A stretch of DNA of 64,000 nucleotides from Pseudomonas spelaei (GCF_009724245.1 NZ_WNNK01000006.1:216675-280674), one strand, 5' to 3'; numbered from the stretch's first letter, positions 46,919 to 56,960 are shown. The notes: a model not told the origin generated them from the sequence alone. A program made the numbers and translations.

Positions 46919-49135
46919 ATGAAAGCGTTCGGCAAAATCCTGGGTCTGGTACTTCTCGGGCTGTTGCTGATCATTGTGGCTCTAGGCTTTGCCCTGACCC
47001 ATCTCTTCGATCCCAACGACTATAAAGACGAGATCCGCCAGATAGCCCGCGACAAGGCCCACATTGAGCTGACGCTCAATGGCGACATCGGCTGGAGCCT
47101 GTTCCCCTGGCTGGGCCTGGAATTGCACGAAGCCAGCGTGGCGACCCTGACCAACCCGACCCAACCGTTCGCCGACCTGCAAATGCTCGGCCTGTCAGTG
47201 CGCGTGCTGCCGTTGCTGCGCCGCGAAGTACAGATGAGCGACGTGCGCGTCGAAGGCCTGAACCTGCGCCTGAACAAGGATGTGCATGGCCACGGCAACT
47301 GGGAAGACATCGGCAAGAATGCACCGGTCGCGGGTACAACCCCCGAGGTGCCCGCCGTCACTGACCCTGCCACGCCGCCCAAACCTGAAAAACCGCCGCA
47401 GCCGATCCGCCTGGACATCGACAGCCTGACCATCAACAACGCCCGCGTTGAATACAACGACGAGCAGACGGGCAAGCAGTTCAGCGCCGAAAGCATCCAG
47501 TTGAGCGCCGGCGCTATACACGATGGGGCCAGCATCCCGCTGAAGCTCACGGCATTCTTCGGCACCAACCAGCCGCTCATGCGCGTCAAGACCGAGCTCA
47601 ACGGCAATTTGCGCATTCAACGTGCCCTCAAGCGCTACCAGCTCGAAGACATGAAAATCACCGGTGAAGCCACCGGCGAACCGCTGCAAGGCAAAACCAT
47701 GACCTTCGCCACCCAGGGCCAGTTGCTGGTGGACCTGGCAGCCAACATTGCCGAATGGACCGGCCTGAAACTCTCGGCCAACCAACTGCGCGCCCTGGGC
47801 GAACTGAAGGTCAATGACCTGGACAAGACCCCGCAGATCAGCGGCGCCCTGTCGATCGCCCAGTTCGACCTGGCCAAGTTCCTCGACAGCGTCGGCCACA
47901 CCTTGCCGGCCATGGCGCCCGGCAGCCTGAGCAAGGTCGAAATGGTCAGCCGCCTCACGGGCACGCCCACCAGCCTGGCCCTGGAAGACCTCAACCTGAA
48001 ACTCGACGGCAGCACCTTCACCGGTCGCATCGCCGTGGATGATTTCGCCAAGCAATCCCTGCGCCTGCAGCTCAAGGCGGACACTTTCAACGCCGACAAC
48101 TACCTGCCGGCCAAGTCTGAAGCCGCCAACAGTGCAGCCGTCGCCCGCCAGGCCGAAGTCCAGAGCAGTGAAGCCGGTGCCATGGCCGCCGGTGGCAACT
48201 CGCCGCTGCCGGACGCACCGACCAAGGGTGCCTGGAGCACCGACAAGCTGTTGCCGCTGACACGCCTGCGTACCCTGGACGTGAATGCTGACCTGGCCTT
48301 CGATCAACTGATCCTGAGCAAGCTACCCATTCAGAACGCCGCGCTGAAAGCCTCCGGCCTGGACGGCCAGCTCAAGCTCGATACCTTGAGCGGTGGCCTC
48401 TACAACGGTACCTTCCAGGCCAACGGCAACCTCGACGTGCGCCAGGATATCCCGGTGCTGGCCCTGCAAACCCACATCAAGCAAGTGCCGGTGGAGCGCA
48501 TCCTGCAAGCCCAGGGGAAAAACCCGCCGATCAAGGGCCAGGTCACCCTCGACAGCAACCTGAGCGGCCGTGGCAACAGCCAGAAAGCCCTGATCGACAG
48601 CCTCAACGGTAGCGCCAGCTTCGTGATCACCAACGGCGTGCTGCTCAATGCCAACATTGAACAGCAGTTGTGCACCGGCATCGCCCTGCTCAACCGCAAG
48701 ACCCTCAGCAGCGAACCAAAGGGCAAGGACACACCGTTCCAGGAGCTCAAGGGCAACCTGACCTTCCGTAACGGCGTGGCCAGCAACCCGGACCTGAAAG
48801 TGCGCATCCCGGGCCTGACCGTCAACGGCAACGGCGATGTCGACCTGCGGGTGCTGGGTATGGATTACCGCGTCGGCATCATCGTCGAAGGCGACAAGCG
48901 CGACATGCCGGACCCGGCCTGCCAGGTGGGCTCGAACTTCCAGGGCATCGAAGTGCCCTTGCGCTGCCGTGGCCCGCTGGAACTGGGCGCCAAGGCTTGC
49001 CGCCTGGACAAGGATGGCCTGAGCCAGGTCGCCCTCAAGGCGGCCGGCAACAAGATCAGCGAGAAGCTGGAAGAGAAACTCGACAAGGTCAATCCGCAGT
49101 TGAAAGACGCACTCAAAGGTCTGTTCAAACGATGA
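46919..49135 (+). CDS. asmA: AsmA family protein
   Basis: 738 residues from the ATG at 46919, preceded by AAGGA with seven-base spacing; a start at 46892 is less likely. One N-terminal membrane segment (FGKILGLVLLGLLLIIVALGFAL) anchors a long periplasmic beta-groove of the AsmA type, with a C-terminal AsmA domain (GSASFVITNGVLLNANIEQ). AsmA-like proteins act in lipid transport and outer-membrane homeostasis. The stop overlaps the mutY start (ATGA). Confidence 0.92.
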   Translation: MKAFGKILGLVLLGLLLIIVALGFALTHLFDPNDYKDEIRQIARDKAHIELTLNGDIGWSLFPWLGLELHEASVATLTNPTQPFADLQMLGLSVRVLPLLRREVQMSDVRVEGLNLRLNKDVHGHGNWEDIGKNAPVAGTTPEVPAVTDPATPPKPEKPPQPIRLDIDSLTINNARVEYNDEQTGKQFSAESIQLSAGAIHDGASIPLKLTAFFGTNQPLMRVKTELNGNLRIQRALKRYQLEDMKITGEATGEPLQGKTMTFATQGQLLVDLAANIAEWTGLKLSANQLRALGELKVNDLDKTPQISGALSIAQFDLAKFLDSVGHTLPAMAPGSLSKVEMVSRLTGTPTSLALEDLNLKLDGSTFTGRIAVDDFAKQSLRLQLKADTFNADNYLPAKSEAANSAAVARQAEVQSSEAGAMAAGGNSPLPDAPTKGAWSTDKLLPLTRLRTLDVNADLAFDQLILSKLPIQNAALKASGLDGQLKLDTLSGGLYNGTFQANGNLDVRQDIPVLALQTHIKQVPVERILQAQGKNPPIKGQVTLDSNLSGRGNSQKALIDSLNGSASFVITNGVLLNANIEQQLCTGIALLNRKTLSSEPKGKDTPFQELKGNLTFRNGVASNPDLKVRIPGLTVNGNGDVDLRVLGMDYRVGIIVEGDKRDMPDPACQVGSNFQGIEVPLRCRGPLELGAKACRLDKDGLSQVALKAAGNKISEKLEEKLDKVNPQLKDALKGLFKR

Positions 49136-50199
49136 GAGCCGAGCAATTTTCAACGGCGGTGCTGGATTGGTACGACCGTCACGGCCGCCACGATCTGCCC
49201 TGGCAACAGGGCATCACGCCTTACCGGGTGTGGGTGTCGGAAATCATGTTGCAGCAGACTCAGGTCAGCACCGTGCTGAATTACTTCGACCGTTTCATGG
49301 CCTCGTTGCCAACGGTCGAAGCCCTGGCCGCCGCCCCGGAAGACGAAGTACTGCACCTGTGGACCGGGCTGGGTTACTACACTCGCGCCCGCAACCTGCA
49401 AAAGACCGCGAAAATCGTCGTTGCTCAATACGCTGGCGAATTCCCTCGGGATGTCGAGAAGCTCATTGAACTGCCGGGTATTGGCCTGTCCACCGCAGGC
49501 GCGATTGCCAGCCTGAGCATGGGCCTGCGGGCACCGATCCTTGATGGCAACGTCAAGCGGGTGCTGGCGCGCTTTACCGCCCAGGAAGGCTATCCGGGCG
49601 AACCCAAGGTCGCTAAACAGCTGTGGGCCACCGCCGAGCGCTTCACGCCACAGACCCGCGTCAACGCCTACACCCAGGCGATGATGGACATGGGCGCCAC
49701 CCTCTGCACCCGTAGCAAGCCCAGCTGCCTGCTTTGCCCGCTGGAAAAGGGCTGCGAAGCCCACATGCTGGGCCTGGAAACGCGCTACCCGATCCCCAAG
49801 CCGCGCAAGACCGTCCCGCAGAAACGCACGCTGATGCCGCTGCTGGCCAATGGCGAGGGAGCAATCCTGCTTTACCGTCGCCCTTCCACGGGCTTGTGGG
49901 GCGGGCTGTGGAGCTTGCCGGAGCTGGATGACCTGAGCGACCTGGAGCATCTGGCCAACCAGCACTCGCTGGAACTGGGCAAACAGCAGGAACTGCCAAG
50001 CCTGATCCACACCTTCAGTCACTTCCAACTGGCTATCGAACCCTGGCTGGTCCAGGTCCAGGAATCCGCCCACCACGTGGCCGAGGCCGACTGGCTCTGG
50101 TATAACCTCGCCACCCCGCCGCGCCTGGGCCTTGCCGCCCCGGTGAAAAAACTGCTGAAGCGCGCGGCCGACGTATTGAACGCAGGAGTTTCGTCATGA
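49132..50199 (+). CDS. mutY: Adenine DNA glycosylase MutY
   Basis: 355 residues from the ATG at 49132. It has the helix-hairpin-helix ([16 protein letters not shown]) with the GPD-type Asp in ILDGNVKRV. The 4Fe-4S ligands [17 protein letters not shown] have C-x6-C-x2-C-x5-C spacing. A C-terminal NUDIX-like domain recognises 8-oxoguanine. It removes A mispaired with 8-oxoG. It is coupled to asmA upstream and yggX downstream. Confidence 0.97.
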   Translation: MRAEQFSTAVLDWYDRHGRHDLPWQQGITPYRVWVSEIMLQQTQVSTVLNYFDRFMASLPTVEALAAAPEDEVLHLWTGLGYYTRARNLQKTAKIVVAQYAGEFPRDVEKLIELPGIGLSTAGAIASLSMGLRAPILDGNVKRVLARFTAQEGYPGEPKVAKQLWATAERFTPQTRVNAYTQAMMDMGATLCTRSKPSCLLCPLEKGCEAHMLGLETRYPIPKPRKTVPQKRTLMPLLANGEGAILLYRRPSTGLWGGLWSLPELDDLSDLEHLANQHSLELGKQQELPSLIHTFSHFQLAIEPWLVQVQESAHHVAEADWLWYNLATPPRLGLAAPVKKLLKRAADVLNAGVSS

Positions 50200-50468
50200 C
50201 CCGCACCATTATGTGCCGCAAATACCACGAAGAATTGCCCGCCCTCGAGCGCGCCCCGTTCCCGGGTGCCAAGGGCCAGGATATTTTCGATCACGTCTCT
50301 GCCCAGGCCTGGGCCGACTGGCAAAAACACCAGACCCTGCTGATCAACGAAAAGCGCCTGAACATGATGAACGCCGAAGACCGCAAATATCTTCAGGGCG
50401 AGATGGACAAGTTCTTTTCCGGCGAGGAATACGCCAAGGCCGACGGCTACGTGCCACCTGCTGAATAA
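50196..50468 (+). CDS. yggX: Fe(2+)-trafficking / oxidative damage protection protein YggX
   Basis: 90 residues with the family start [24 protein letters not shown], including the conserved Cys7. It protects Fe-S proteins from oxidative damage. It overlaps mutY by four bases, an arrangement shared with enteric bacteria. That suits a shared oxidative-stress theme with MutY. Confidence 0.96.
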   Translation: MTRTIMCRKYHEELPALERAPFPGAKGQDIFDHVSAQAWADWQKHQTLLINEKRLNMMNAEDRKYLQGEMDKFFSGEEYAKADGYVPPAE

Positions 50469-50532
50469 TTGATCAAAATCGGGGGTTGGAACGTAAGCGA
50501 CGGTAATAATTAAATATTTTTTGAAAACTTGC

Positions 50533-50561
50533 TTGACGACCCCCTGAAAAACCAGTTTAAT
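50533..50561 (+). promoter_or_regulatory. tRNA-Phe promoter
   Basis: TTGACG and TTTAAT are spaced by 17 bases, 10 bases before the tRNA. A GC-rich discriminator (GCGCCCCG) follows, typical of stringently controlled stable-RNA promoters. Confidence 0.85.
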
Positions 50562-50571
50562 GCGCCCCGTT

Positions 50572-50647
50572 GCCCAGATAGCTCAGTCGGTAGAGCAGGG
50601 GATTGAAAATCCCCGTGTCGGCGGTTCGATTCCGTCTCTGGGCACCA
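50572..50647 (+). tRNA. tRNA-Phe (GAA)
   Basis: 76 bases with CCA encoded. The acceptor GCCCAGA pairs with TCTGGGC; the D arm is GCTCAGTCGGTAGAGC; the anticodon stem-loop GGGGATTGAAAATCCCC carries GAA; the T arm has GGTTCGATTCC. Confidence 0.97.
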
Positions 50648-50658
50648 CTAATACCGAA

Positions 50659-50694
50659 AAACCCCAAGTGAAGATAATTCCTTGGGGTTTTTTA
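50659..50694 (+). terminator. Terminator of tRNA-Phe
   Basis: AACCCCAAG pairs with CTTGGGGTT and is followed by six T residues in all. A near copy lies at 51691-51731. Confidence 0.9.
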
Positions 50695-50767
50695 TTGCCT
50701 CCAATTTAGTGTTCACCAGGCCAAGCCTCGCTCACACCCGTAATGCTCAAGGCCAAAAAGACCAACT

Positions 50768-50852
50768 GTGGGAGCTGGCTTGCCTGCGATGCAGGCGACT
50801 CGGCATGTCAGCTGTACCGAGGCGATGTTATCGCAGGCAAGCCAGCTCCCAC
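50768..50852. repeat. REPIN after tRNA-Phe
   Basis: Inverted copies of GTGGGAGCTGGCTTGCCTGC flank a loop. It lies between the tRNA terminator and the lipoprotein gene. Confidence 0.92.
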
Positions 50853-50983
50853 ACTGAATCTGCTTCGGTTGCTGGATCTCCATTCCTTGACTGAACAGCA
50901 TTACGCTCCCATCCGAGGGTTATTTATCGTCAGGTTCAATCGTTTAGCTGTTACTAAATTCTCAGTTGCAAGGTAGTTATTTC

Positions 50984-51655
50984 ATGACCCGGTACTTGTT
51001 CTGCACGCTGTTACTGCTGACGGCGTTGCTCAGTGGATGCGCCACACAAATGGACGTGGCGATCAACGCCACACCTGACCCGGACTATCGCTTTGACCGA
51101 CAGGCAACGGTGCTGGTGACATCGACAGGCGGCAGTGATGAAAACGCACTCAATGCCCGCTACTACCTGCGCGACATGGTCAACGCCATGAAGGACCAGG
51201 GCTTCCGGGAGGTCTTTACCGACACCACCCTGCCCAAGAACCACGCCCCCATCAAAATGACCATCACCCTCGATATCGACAGCCGGCAGGTGACTTACCG
51301 CTATACCGCCACCGAGTATGGTCAGGTAGCAACCAGCACCACCACCGACTGCAAGAAAAACAAGAAAAAAGACGACCGACTGACCTGCACCAGTACGCCG
51401 AACACCACCTATGGCCCGGTGGGCACCTCGGAGCGAACCGGCTACACCACCCTCACCACCTTCACAGCCACTGCCCGCGATGAAGCGAGCAAGCGTGCGG
51501 TATACCTGCTTCGGGCGTCGTCCTATAACGAAGATTGCCAGGCCGCCAAGGTCGAAGCCTTTCTGGTGCAGCAGGGCCTACAGAACCTGAATTTCCAGGA
51601 CCGCGTGCAGCGCAACTACACCGTCACGATGCCTGAGGGTTACCGCTGTAAATAG
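50984..51655 (+). CDS. Lipoprotein of unknown function (DUF4136-like region)
   Basis: 223 residues from the ATG at 50984, which starts a lipoprotein signal (MTRYLFCTLLLLTALLSGC, Cys 19). The mature part resembles DUF4136-type lipoproteins only loosely (YRFDRQATVLVTS, then a two-strand repeat and a C-terminal RVQRNYTVTMPEGYRCK). I cannot assign a function. The stop TAG lies within a decayed tRNA-Phe copy, so the gene end was probably set by a recombination or insertion event there. Confidence 0.7.
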   Translation: MTRYLFCTLLLLTALLSGCATQMDVAINATPDPDYRFDRQATVLVTSTGGSDENALNARYYLRDMVNAMKDQGFREVFTDTTLPKNHAPIKMTITLDIDSRQVTYRYTATEYGQVATSTTTDCKKNKKKDDRLTCTSTPNTTYGPVGTSERTGYTTLTTFTATARDEASKRAVYLLRASSYNEDCQAAKVEAFLVQQGLQNLNFQDRVQRNYTVTMPEGYRCK

Positions 51656-51737
51656 CTCGTGAGCCTGGTTCCGTCTCCGGGCACCACTCATACCGAACCC
51701 CCCAAGCGAAGATGACTCCTTGGGGGTTTTTATGGCC
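51651..51737 (+). pseudogene. Deleted tRNA-Phe copy with its terminator
   Basis: From 51667 the sequence matches the T arm, acceptor, CCA and terminator of the intact tRNA-Phe at about 60 of 71 positions, including GGGCACCACT-ATACCGAA and CTCCTTGGGG. Before it, TAGCTCGTGAGC looks like the D arm (TAGCTC...GAGC) with its loop shortened, followed directly by the T arm, so the anticodon arm is missing. It cannot be a working tRNA. Confidence 0.75.
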
Positions 51738-51848
51738 AGGAATGTGGTGATGACAGGCATACCCTCCCCCCCAAACATCCTTGATCTATCCTCAAACCAG
51801 TAGTGCCCGCCACTCACGCCTCTTCGGCACCAGGAACGAGGATTCCCC

Positions 51849-52532
51849 ATGACAACCTCAAAACCCGCTCTCCCCGACATCGTCTCGACTGAACAATGGG
51901 ACACCGCACTCAGCCAATTGCTGATCAAGGAAAAAGCCCTGACCCGCGCCCAGGACGCCCTCAACGCCGAGCGCCGGCGGCTGCCCATGGTCAAGATCGA
52001 GAACGACTACCGCTTCGACGGCGAAACCGGCCAAGTCAGCCTGCTTGATCTGTTCGACGGTCGCCGGCAACTGATCGTCTACCACTTCATGTTCGCGCCA
52101 GATTGGTCCCAAGGTTGCCCAGGCTGCTCCTGGGTCGTGGAAGCGATGCCGCACCTCGCCCACTTGCATGCGCGCAATACGTCGCTGGTGCTGGTGTCCA
52201 GGGCGCCTCTGGAAAAGCTTGAAGGTTATAAGAAACGCATGGGCTGGGACCTGCCCTGGTATTCATCGTTTGGCAGCGACTTCAATGCCGACTTCGGCGT
52301 CACCACCCCCCAGGGCGAAAAGCACGGGGTCAGCATCCTGCTACGCGATGGCGACAGTATCTACCGCAGCTACTTCACCGGTGCCCGTGGCGTCGAGCAT
52401 CTGGGCAGCCACTGGACCTACCTGGACCTGACGCCCTGGGGACGCCAGGAAACCTGGGAAGATTCGCCAAAGGGCTGGCCACAGACCGAGCCCTACAGCT
52501 GGATGCATCGCCACGACGAATACGGCGACTGA
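51849..52532 (+). CDS. DUF899 family thioredoxin-fold protein
   Basis: 227 residues. It has the DUF899 pattern RRLPMVKIENDYRFDG, SLLDLFDGRRQLIVYHFMF, GCPGCSWVVEAMPH and GVTTPQGEKHG. The CPGC pair suggests a thioredoxin-like fold, but the reaction is unknown. It stands alone with a convergent neighbour. Confidence 0.85.
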   Translation: MTTSKPALPDIVSTEQWDTALSQLLIKEKALTRAQDALNAERRRLPMVKIENDYRFDGETGQVSLLDLFDGRRQLIVYHFMFAPDWSQGCPGCSWVVEAMPHLAHLHARNTSLVLVSRAPLEKLEGYKKRMGWDLPWYSSFGSDFNADFGVTTPQGEKHGVSILLRDGDSIYRSYFTGARGVEHLGSHWTYLDLTPWGRQETWEDSPKGWPQTEPYSWMHRHDEYGD

Positions 52533-54173
52533 TCACTTCACCAGGAAAACCAGCAACGGGTTGTCGTTGAGCCGTCCATTGAACGCCGGCACCAGATGCT
52601 CCAGCGGCGTGCCTCGCAGCAACTCGGTTTCCTTGCGCGCCACGATGACCCAGGACGGACGCGGCAGCGTCTGCAACGGTGCGAGGTCGTTGTCCCTGAC
52701 AAACAACGGCCGCTCGTCATGATCCAGGTTCATGATGTAGCGAATGGCCCAGGTGTCCTTGCCGAGGTTGAGAAATACCAGCGGGCCCGGATTCTCGGCC
52801 CGCAAGGCTTCCACCGCGCCGACGAAGTTCTTGGTGTCGAACTGCAGGTCCTTGGCCGGCTCCACGACCTTCACCAGCACCATCCATTGGGTCACCAGCG
52901 CGATCAAGCTGAGCACCACCAACCGCTGCGCCACGTTACCCTGCAGACGGCGCCAGGCAACGACCGCCGCCAGTTGCAGGACGACCAGCACAGCAATCAA
53001 TGCCGGTACTGAAACGTCGGGCCAGTAACCGTGTTTGTGCCAGGATTGGCGCAAAACGACTATCACCACGATACCCAGGACAGGCAGGGCACCCACCAAC
53101 CACTCATAACCGCAACGGACCCGAAGCAGCCAGCCTTGCGCCTGGAGCAAACCATAAGCAGCCACAGCAGCAAACATCGGGACCATCGGCAGAATGTAAT
53201 AAGCGCGCTTGAAGTGCGGCACCGACAACCCCAACAGAATCATCAAGCCGCAGCCAGCCAGGCGCAGCATCAACTGCACATCGGCGTCGTCATCACGGGC
53301 CGACCATGTGTGACGCAGGGCAATCAACGCCGCCAGCGCCAGCGGTATCACCGGGAAATAGCGGTACAGGCTCAGCTTGAAGTAGAAGTAAAACGGCTCG
53401 CCGCTTTCATCAAGGCGACCGGCCACCTGCATCTTCAGCACCTCATCGGCAAAGGCATCACCACCACTGATCCGCGCCAGCTTCAATAGCACCCACCAAC
53501 AGGCAAAGAGCAGGATCAGGCCGATCACGCCGTGGGCAATCACCTTTTTCAGCAAGCGAATCTTGTCTTCGCGTGAACGGGCGGTACCCAGCGCCCAGTA
53601 CACACAGGCAACACCACAGACTTCGATCAGCCCCAACGGCCCCCGAATGGCAAACGCCACCACGAACAAGGGAAAGATTGCGTATTGCCGTAGCCGCGAG
53701 CCCGAGCGCTCTCCTGTGTGCAACAGGTAGAAACACGCCAGGCACAGCAGGGAGACCATCTGGTCCAGGCAGACCGAACGCGACTTGTCCAGCAACTGAG
53801 CGGTCAATCCCGTGAGCAATACCGTCAGCAGCGCCCATGCTCGACCAGACGGCGCCAGCAGGCGGTAGACCAGCGCCATGACGCCCGCCGAAGCCAGGGC
53901 GGTAGGCATGACATTGGCCAGGTCGTTAGGCGCACCGAACAACCGGGCAAAGAGCAGGCTGAAATAGGTCGCCGTCCCCGGATAGTCCGGATAAGGCTCG
54001 CCGTAGGTGGTAGGAAAGAGGCTCGCGCCGTGGCGAAACATCTCTTGCATGAACACCGCCCAACGGCCATCGAAACCTTGAGGCTGTTGATCCCAGATGC
54101 CCAGCGTAAACAGCAGCAAGGCGATCAGAAAAATACCCAGCGATTCCATTCGAAAGCGATTGCGTTGATCCAT
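52533..54173 (-). CDS. GT39/ArnT-like integral membrane glycosyltransferase
   Basis: 546 residues with about 12-13 hydrophobic segments and the GT-C-type acidic residues in the first periplasmic loop (FDGRWAVFMQEM, PDYPGTATYF). It resembles PMT/ArnT proteins that use polyprenyl-phosphate sugars. Neither acceptor nor donor can be told. The stop codon abuts that of the DUF899 gene. Neighbouring lipid A genes are absent. Confidence 0.8.
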   Translation of the reverse strand: MDQRNRFRMESLGIFLIALLLFTLGIWDQQPQGFDGRWAVFMQEMFRHGASLFPTTYGEPYPDYPGTATYFSLLFARLFGAPNDLANVMPTALASAGVMALVYRLLAPSGRAWALLTVLLTGLTAQLLDKSRSVCLDQMVSLLCLACFYLLHTGERSGSRLRQYAIFPLFVVAFAIRGPLGLIEVCGVACVYWALGTARSREDKIRLLKKVIAHGVIGLILLFACWWVLLKLARISGGDAFADEVLKMQVAGRLDESGEPFYFYFKLSLYRYFPVIPLALAALIALRHTWSARDDDADVQLMLRLAGCGLMILLGLSVPHFKRAYYILPMVPMFAAVAAYGLLQAQGWLLRVRCGYEWLVGALPVLGIVVIVVLRQSWHKHGYWPDVSVPALIAVLVVLQLAAVVAWRRLQGNVAQRLVVLSLIALVTQWMVLVKVVEPAKDLQFDTKNFVGAVEALRAENPGPLVFLNLGKDTWAIRYIMNLDHDERPLFVRDNDLAPLQTLPRPSWVIVARKETELLRGTPLEHLVPAFNGRLNDNPLLVFLVK

Positions 54174-54259
54174 TGTTTAACCTGTCAGGTGGGAGTAGCA
54201 CCTCATGTTGCCTAACTCATCCCTGAATAACGCCTGAACAAAATCAAACATTCATCGGG

Positions 54260-55225
54260 CTACCGACCTGTGGACTTCACCAATGCCGGAATCAAACGAA
54301 TGTAGATCAACTCGCCGACCAACTCGACCAGCGTCTGGGTAATGACCGCAGCGGCGGCCAGACCACGGATACCTTCAGGCAGCGCCAGCGCCAGGGGCAG
54401 CACCACCAAAGAATTGCGGGTCGACGCGCTGAACGTGACCGCCCGGGCAGTCATGGCCGGCAATTTGAATAGACGAGAAGCGAGCATTCCCATCAGGGGC
54501 GCCAACAGCAGGAAACCGACATACACCGGGATCACCGGCGTCAACAGGTCGATATCGCGCACCACCGAGGTGATCTGCGAGCCGATCACCACCAATAGCA
54601 CCAACGCCATGGCCGGGACCGGCAGCCAGGCCCAGGCGTCATTCCAGGCGCTGACGGCTTTTGATCGTCGGGACAAGGACGTTGTCAGCACCGCCAGAAT
54701 CATGGGCGCCACGATCAAGCACACGAACGCCTCAATAAACGGCCCGACCGAAACAACCACGCCCGAGTGCGCTCCCAACATCAAACCCAGGTACACCGGT
54801 AACAACACCAATTGCAGCAACAGCAGAATCGGCGTGGCGGCCAGCATCAACCGCGAATCGCCCTTGCCGATATGGGTAAACACCACCACGTAGTCGATGC
54901 ACGGCGTGAGCAACACCAGCAAGGCACCCACCAGAATCGCCGGATGCTCCACCAGCCCACGGGTCAGCGCCCACACCAACAACGGGATCAAGATGAAGTT
55001 GGCCAGCAGCAACGCCGCCATGAAACGCTTGTTGCTCAAGCCTTGGCGCAGGTCCAGAAACGGGATTTGCAGGAACATCGCATACATCAATACCGCGATG
55101 GCGGGCGTGACCAGGGCGCCCAGACCCGGAGCCAATGAAGGCGCCAGCAGGCCCAATGCAACGGCCAGCAGCACCGTGGCGAAGTACACCGGGATTTGGT
55201 TTTGCTCAAGGGTGTCGCGAGTCAT
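54260..55225 (-). CDS. Bile acid:sodium symporter / ACR3-like transporter
   Basis: 321 residues, ten predicted membrane segments. Motifs are LTPCIDYVVVFTHIGKGD and SASTRNSLVVLPLALALPEG, typical of the ACR3 branch of the BASS superfamily, with the Cys that ACR3 needs for arsenite. No arsR or arsC lies near, so arsenite efflux is possible but unproven; a BASS organic anion uptake role is the alternative. Confidence 0.75.
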   Translation of the reverse strand: MTRDTLEQNQIPVYFATVLLAVALGLLAPSLAPGLGALVTPAIAVLMYAMFLQIPFLDLRQGLSNKRFMAALLLANFILIPLLVWALTRGLVEHPAILVGALLVLLTPCIDYVVVFTHIGKGDSRLMLAATPILLLLQLVLLPVYLGLMLGAHSGVVVSVGPFIEAFVCLIVAPMILAVLTTSLSRRSKAVSAWNDAWAWLPVPAMALVLLVVIGSQITSVVRDIDLLTPVIPVYVGFLLLAPLMGMLASRLFKLPAMTARAVTFSASTRNSLVVLPLALALPEGIRGLAAAAVITQTLVELVGELIYIRLIPALVKSTGR

Positions 55226-55398
55226 GGGCTGATTCTGATCGGTCGAAAGACCGTAAGCCTATGCATCTGCGAGGTCCAGGTCGAGCCGAGGAAAAAACTG
55301 TGCGCCTTTAGCGGGCGAAATTTGTTAGCTTCGATCCCCTATAAAACTGCGCACGGGCCTCCAAAGCCCCACCGAAAGCGCAAGGAGCGAGCCCGCCC

Positions 55399-56319
55399 AT
55401 GAACCTGCCCACCCAGCCTCAACCTGAGGCCTTCAGCGAACCCGCCGCCGACGGCTACCCGATTGGGGGCTTCACCTGGCGGCATATCCGCACCGACATC
55501 GAACGCCCGGTGGTGATCATCAACGCCGCCACGTCGGTGCGCTGCCGCCACTACTCGCGCTTTGCCGACTACCTGTTTGCCAATGGCTTCGACGTGATCA
55601 CCTACGACTATCGCGGCATCGGCGAATCCCGCAGCGGCTCGTTGCGTGGGTTCAAGGCGTCCTGGTCGGACTGGGGCGTACTGGATTTCGAAGCAATGCT
55701 GCAGCGGGTGCAACGGGAGTTTGCGGGGCAGCCGATTGATGTGGTCGGCCACAGTTTCGGTGGTTGCGCGGCAGGGCTCGGGGCCTCGGGGGCGGTGATT
55801 CGGCGCCTGGTCACAGTGGGCGCGCAGTTTGCCTACTGGCGTGACTATGAGGCGAGCGGGCGCTGGCGGATGCTGGGTAAGTGGCATGTGGTAATGCCGT
55901 TGGTGACGGCGGTCTGTGGATACTTTCCTGGCAAACGCATGGGCTGGCTTGAGGACACACCGGCGGGTGTGGTGCGGGACTGGAAGACACCGACGCCAAC
56001 CTACGAGACGCGACCCAGCGGGCGAGCCTTGGGCGAATTGCCGTTTTCCCGGGTAAAGGCGCAGGTCTTGGCGATCAGCATTACTGATGATCCGTTCGGG
56101 ACAGTGGCGGCGATAGATCGCTTGCTGAATTACTTCGAGAACAGCGAACGCACCCACCTACGGATCGCGCCCGAGGATATCGGCGAAAGAGAAGTCGGGC
56201 ATTTCGCGTTTTTTCGCAGCCAATATCAGGATCGGTTGTGGCCGGTAGCCTTGGCATGGTTGCAACAAGGAGAGCTCGCCACGGATACACCGGGCCGCCG
56301 GGTGACGGATCGCACGTAG
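55399..56319 (+). CDS. Alpha/beta hydrolase
   Basis: 306 residues with the nucleophile elbow GHSFGG (DVVGHSFGGCAAG) and an oxyanion strand (VITYDYRGIGESR). A late His lies in REVGHFAFFRSQ. The pattern is that of the UCP037442-type serine hydrolases. The substrate is unknown. It is divergent from the BASS transporter gene and followed by a small gene on the same strand. Confidence 0.8.
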   Translation: MNLPTQPQPEAFSEPAADGYPIGGFTWRHIRTDIERPVVIINAATSVRCRHYSRFADYLFANGFDVITYDYRGIGESRSGSLRGFKASWSDWGVLDFEAMLQRVQREFAGQPIDVVGHSFGGCAAGLGASGAVIRRLVTVGAQFAYWRDYEASGRWRMLGKWHVVMPLVTAVCGYFPGKRMGWLEDTPAGVVRDWKTPTPTYETRPSGRALGELPFSRVKAQVLAISITDDPFGTVAAIDRLLNYFENSERTHLRIAPEDIGEREVGHFAFFRSQYQDRLWPVALAWLQQGELATDTPGRRVTDRT

Positions 56320-56389
56320 AAACCCTTGGGATTTCCCCACAGCTGCGCTTCAATAGCCCACCCAGATCCTGACCCAAGGACGTGAGCCC

Positions 56390-56803
56390 ATGGCCTCGCC
56401 GAACAAGCAGCAAAAACGCGCCCACCGGGCAAAGGCCAAGGCCAAGCAGAATCGTAGCCAACGGGCGGTTGCGCCGAAGAAAGATGCCTTTGAGGGCGAT
56501 GACAGCCGTATCGATCTTGAATCGGTGGATTTGACCGAGCTGTTTGTAGAAATGCGCACCGCGGGCGAAACCAGCCAACAGGCGCTGTGTGCGGTGTTCC
56601 TGGCGCATCCGCTGCTGGCACTGGTGCTGGAGCAGGAAGGCGAAGAAGAAGCGACCGACTTTATCCTGGCGGCGCTGATCGAGTATCGGCAGTGGGCCAC
56701 GGACAGCGATGATGAAGCGGCAGCGCTGGCGTGGATTGAATCGCCCGAGTTTCAGGCTGATTACGTCGCGGCGTCCCAGGCGCTGGTCAGCTCGCAAGAC
56801 TGA
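56390..56803 (+). CDS. Conserved hypothetical protein
   Basis: 137 residues. The first 35 are strongly basic (MASPNKQQKRAHRAKAKAKQNRSQR), as in a nucleic-acid- or ribosome-binding tail; the rest is acidic and helical. I do not recognise a family, and no motif suggests catalysis. A small protein with a basic tail is plausible in core metabolism. Confidence 0.65.
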   Translation: MASPNKQQKRAHRAKAKAKQNRSQRAVAPKKDAFEGDDSRIDLESVDLTELFVEMRTAGETSQQALCAVFLAHPLLALVLEQEGEEEATDFILAALIEYRQWATDSDDEAAALAWIESPEFQADYVAASQALVSSQD

Positions 56804-56815
56804 CACAACACAAAT

Positions 56816-56926
56816 GTGCGGGCTTGTGTGGGAGCTGGCTTGCCTGCGATAGCATCACCTCGGTGTAACTGATACATCGAGGCGTCTGCATCGCAGGCAA
56901 GCCAGCTCCCACACAAGCCCGCCCAC
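56816..56926. repeat. Nested REPIN (second instance)
   Basis: GTGCGGGCTTGT, a REP arm lacking a few bases, leads straight into an intact inner REPIN. It closes with ACAAGCCCGCCCAC, the matching outer arm. The junction GGGCTTGTGTGGGAGC is identical to that at 34222. Confidence 0.85.
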
Positions 56927-56960
56927 ATGAGTTTGGCTGTGCTCTAGAGGGCATGCCCCA

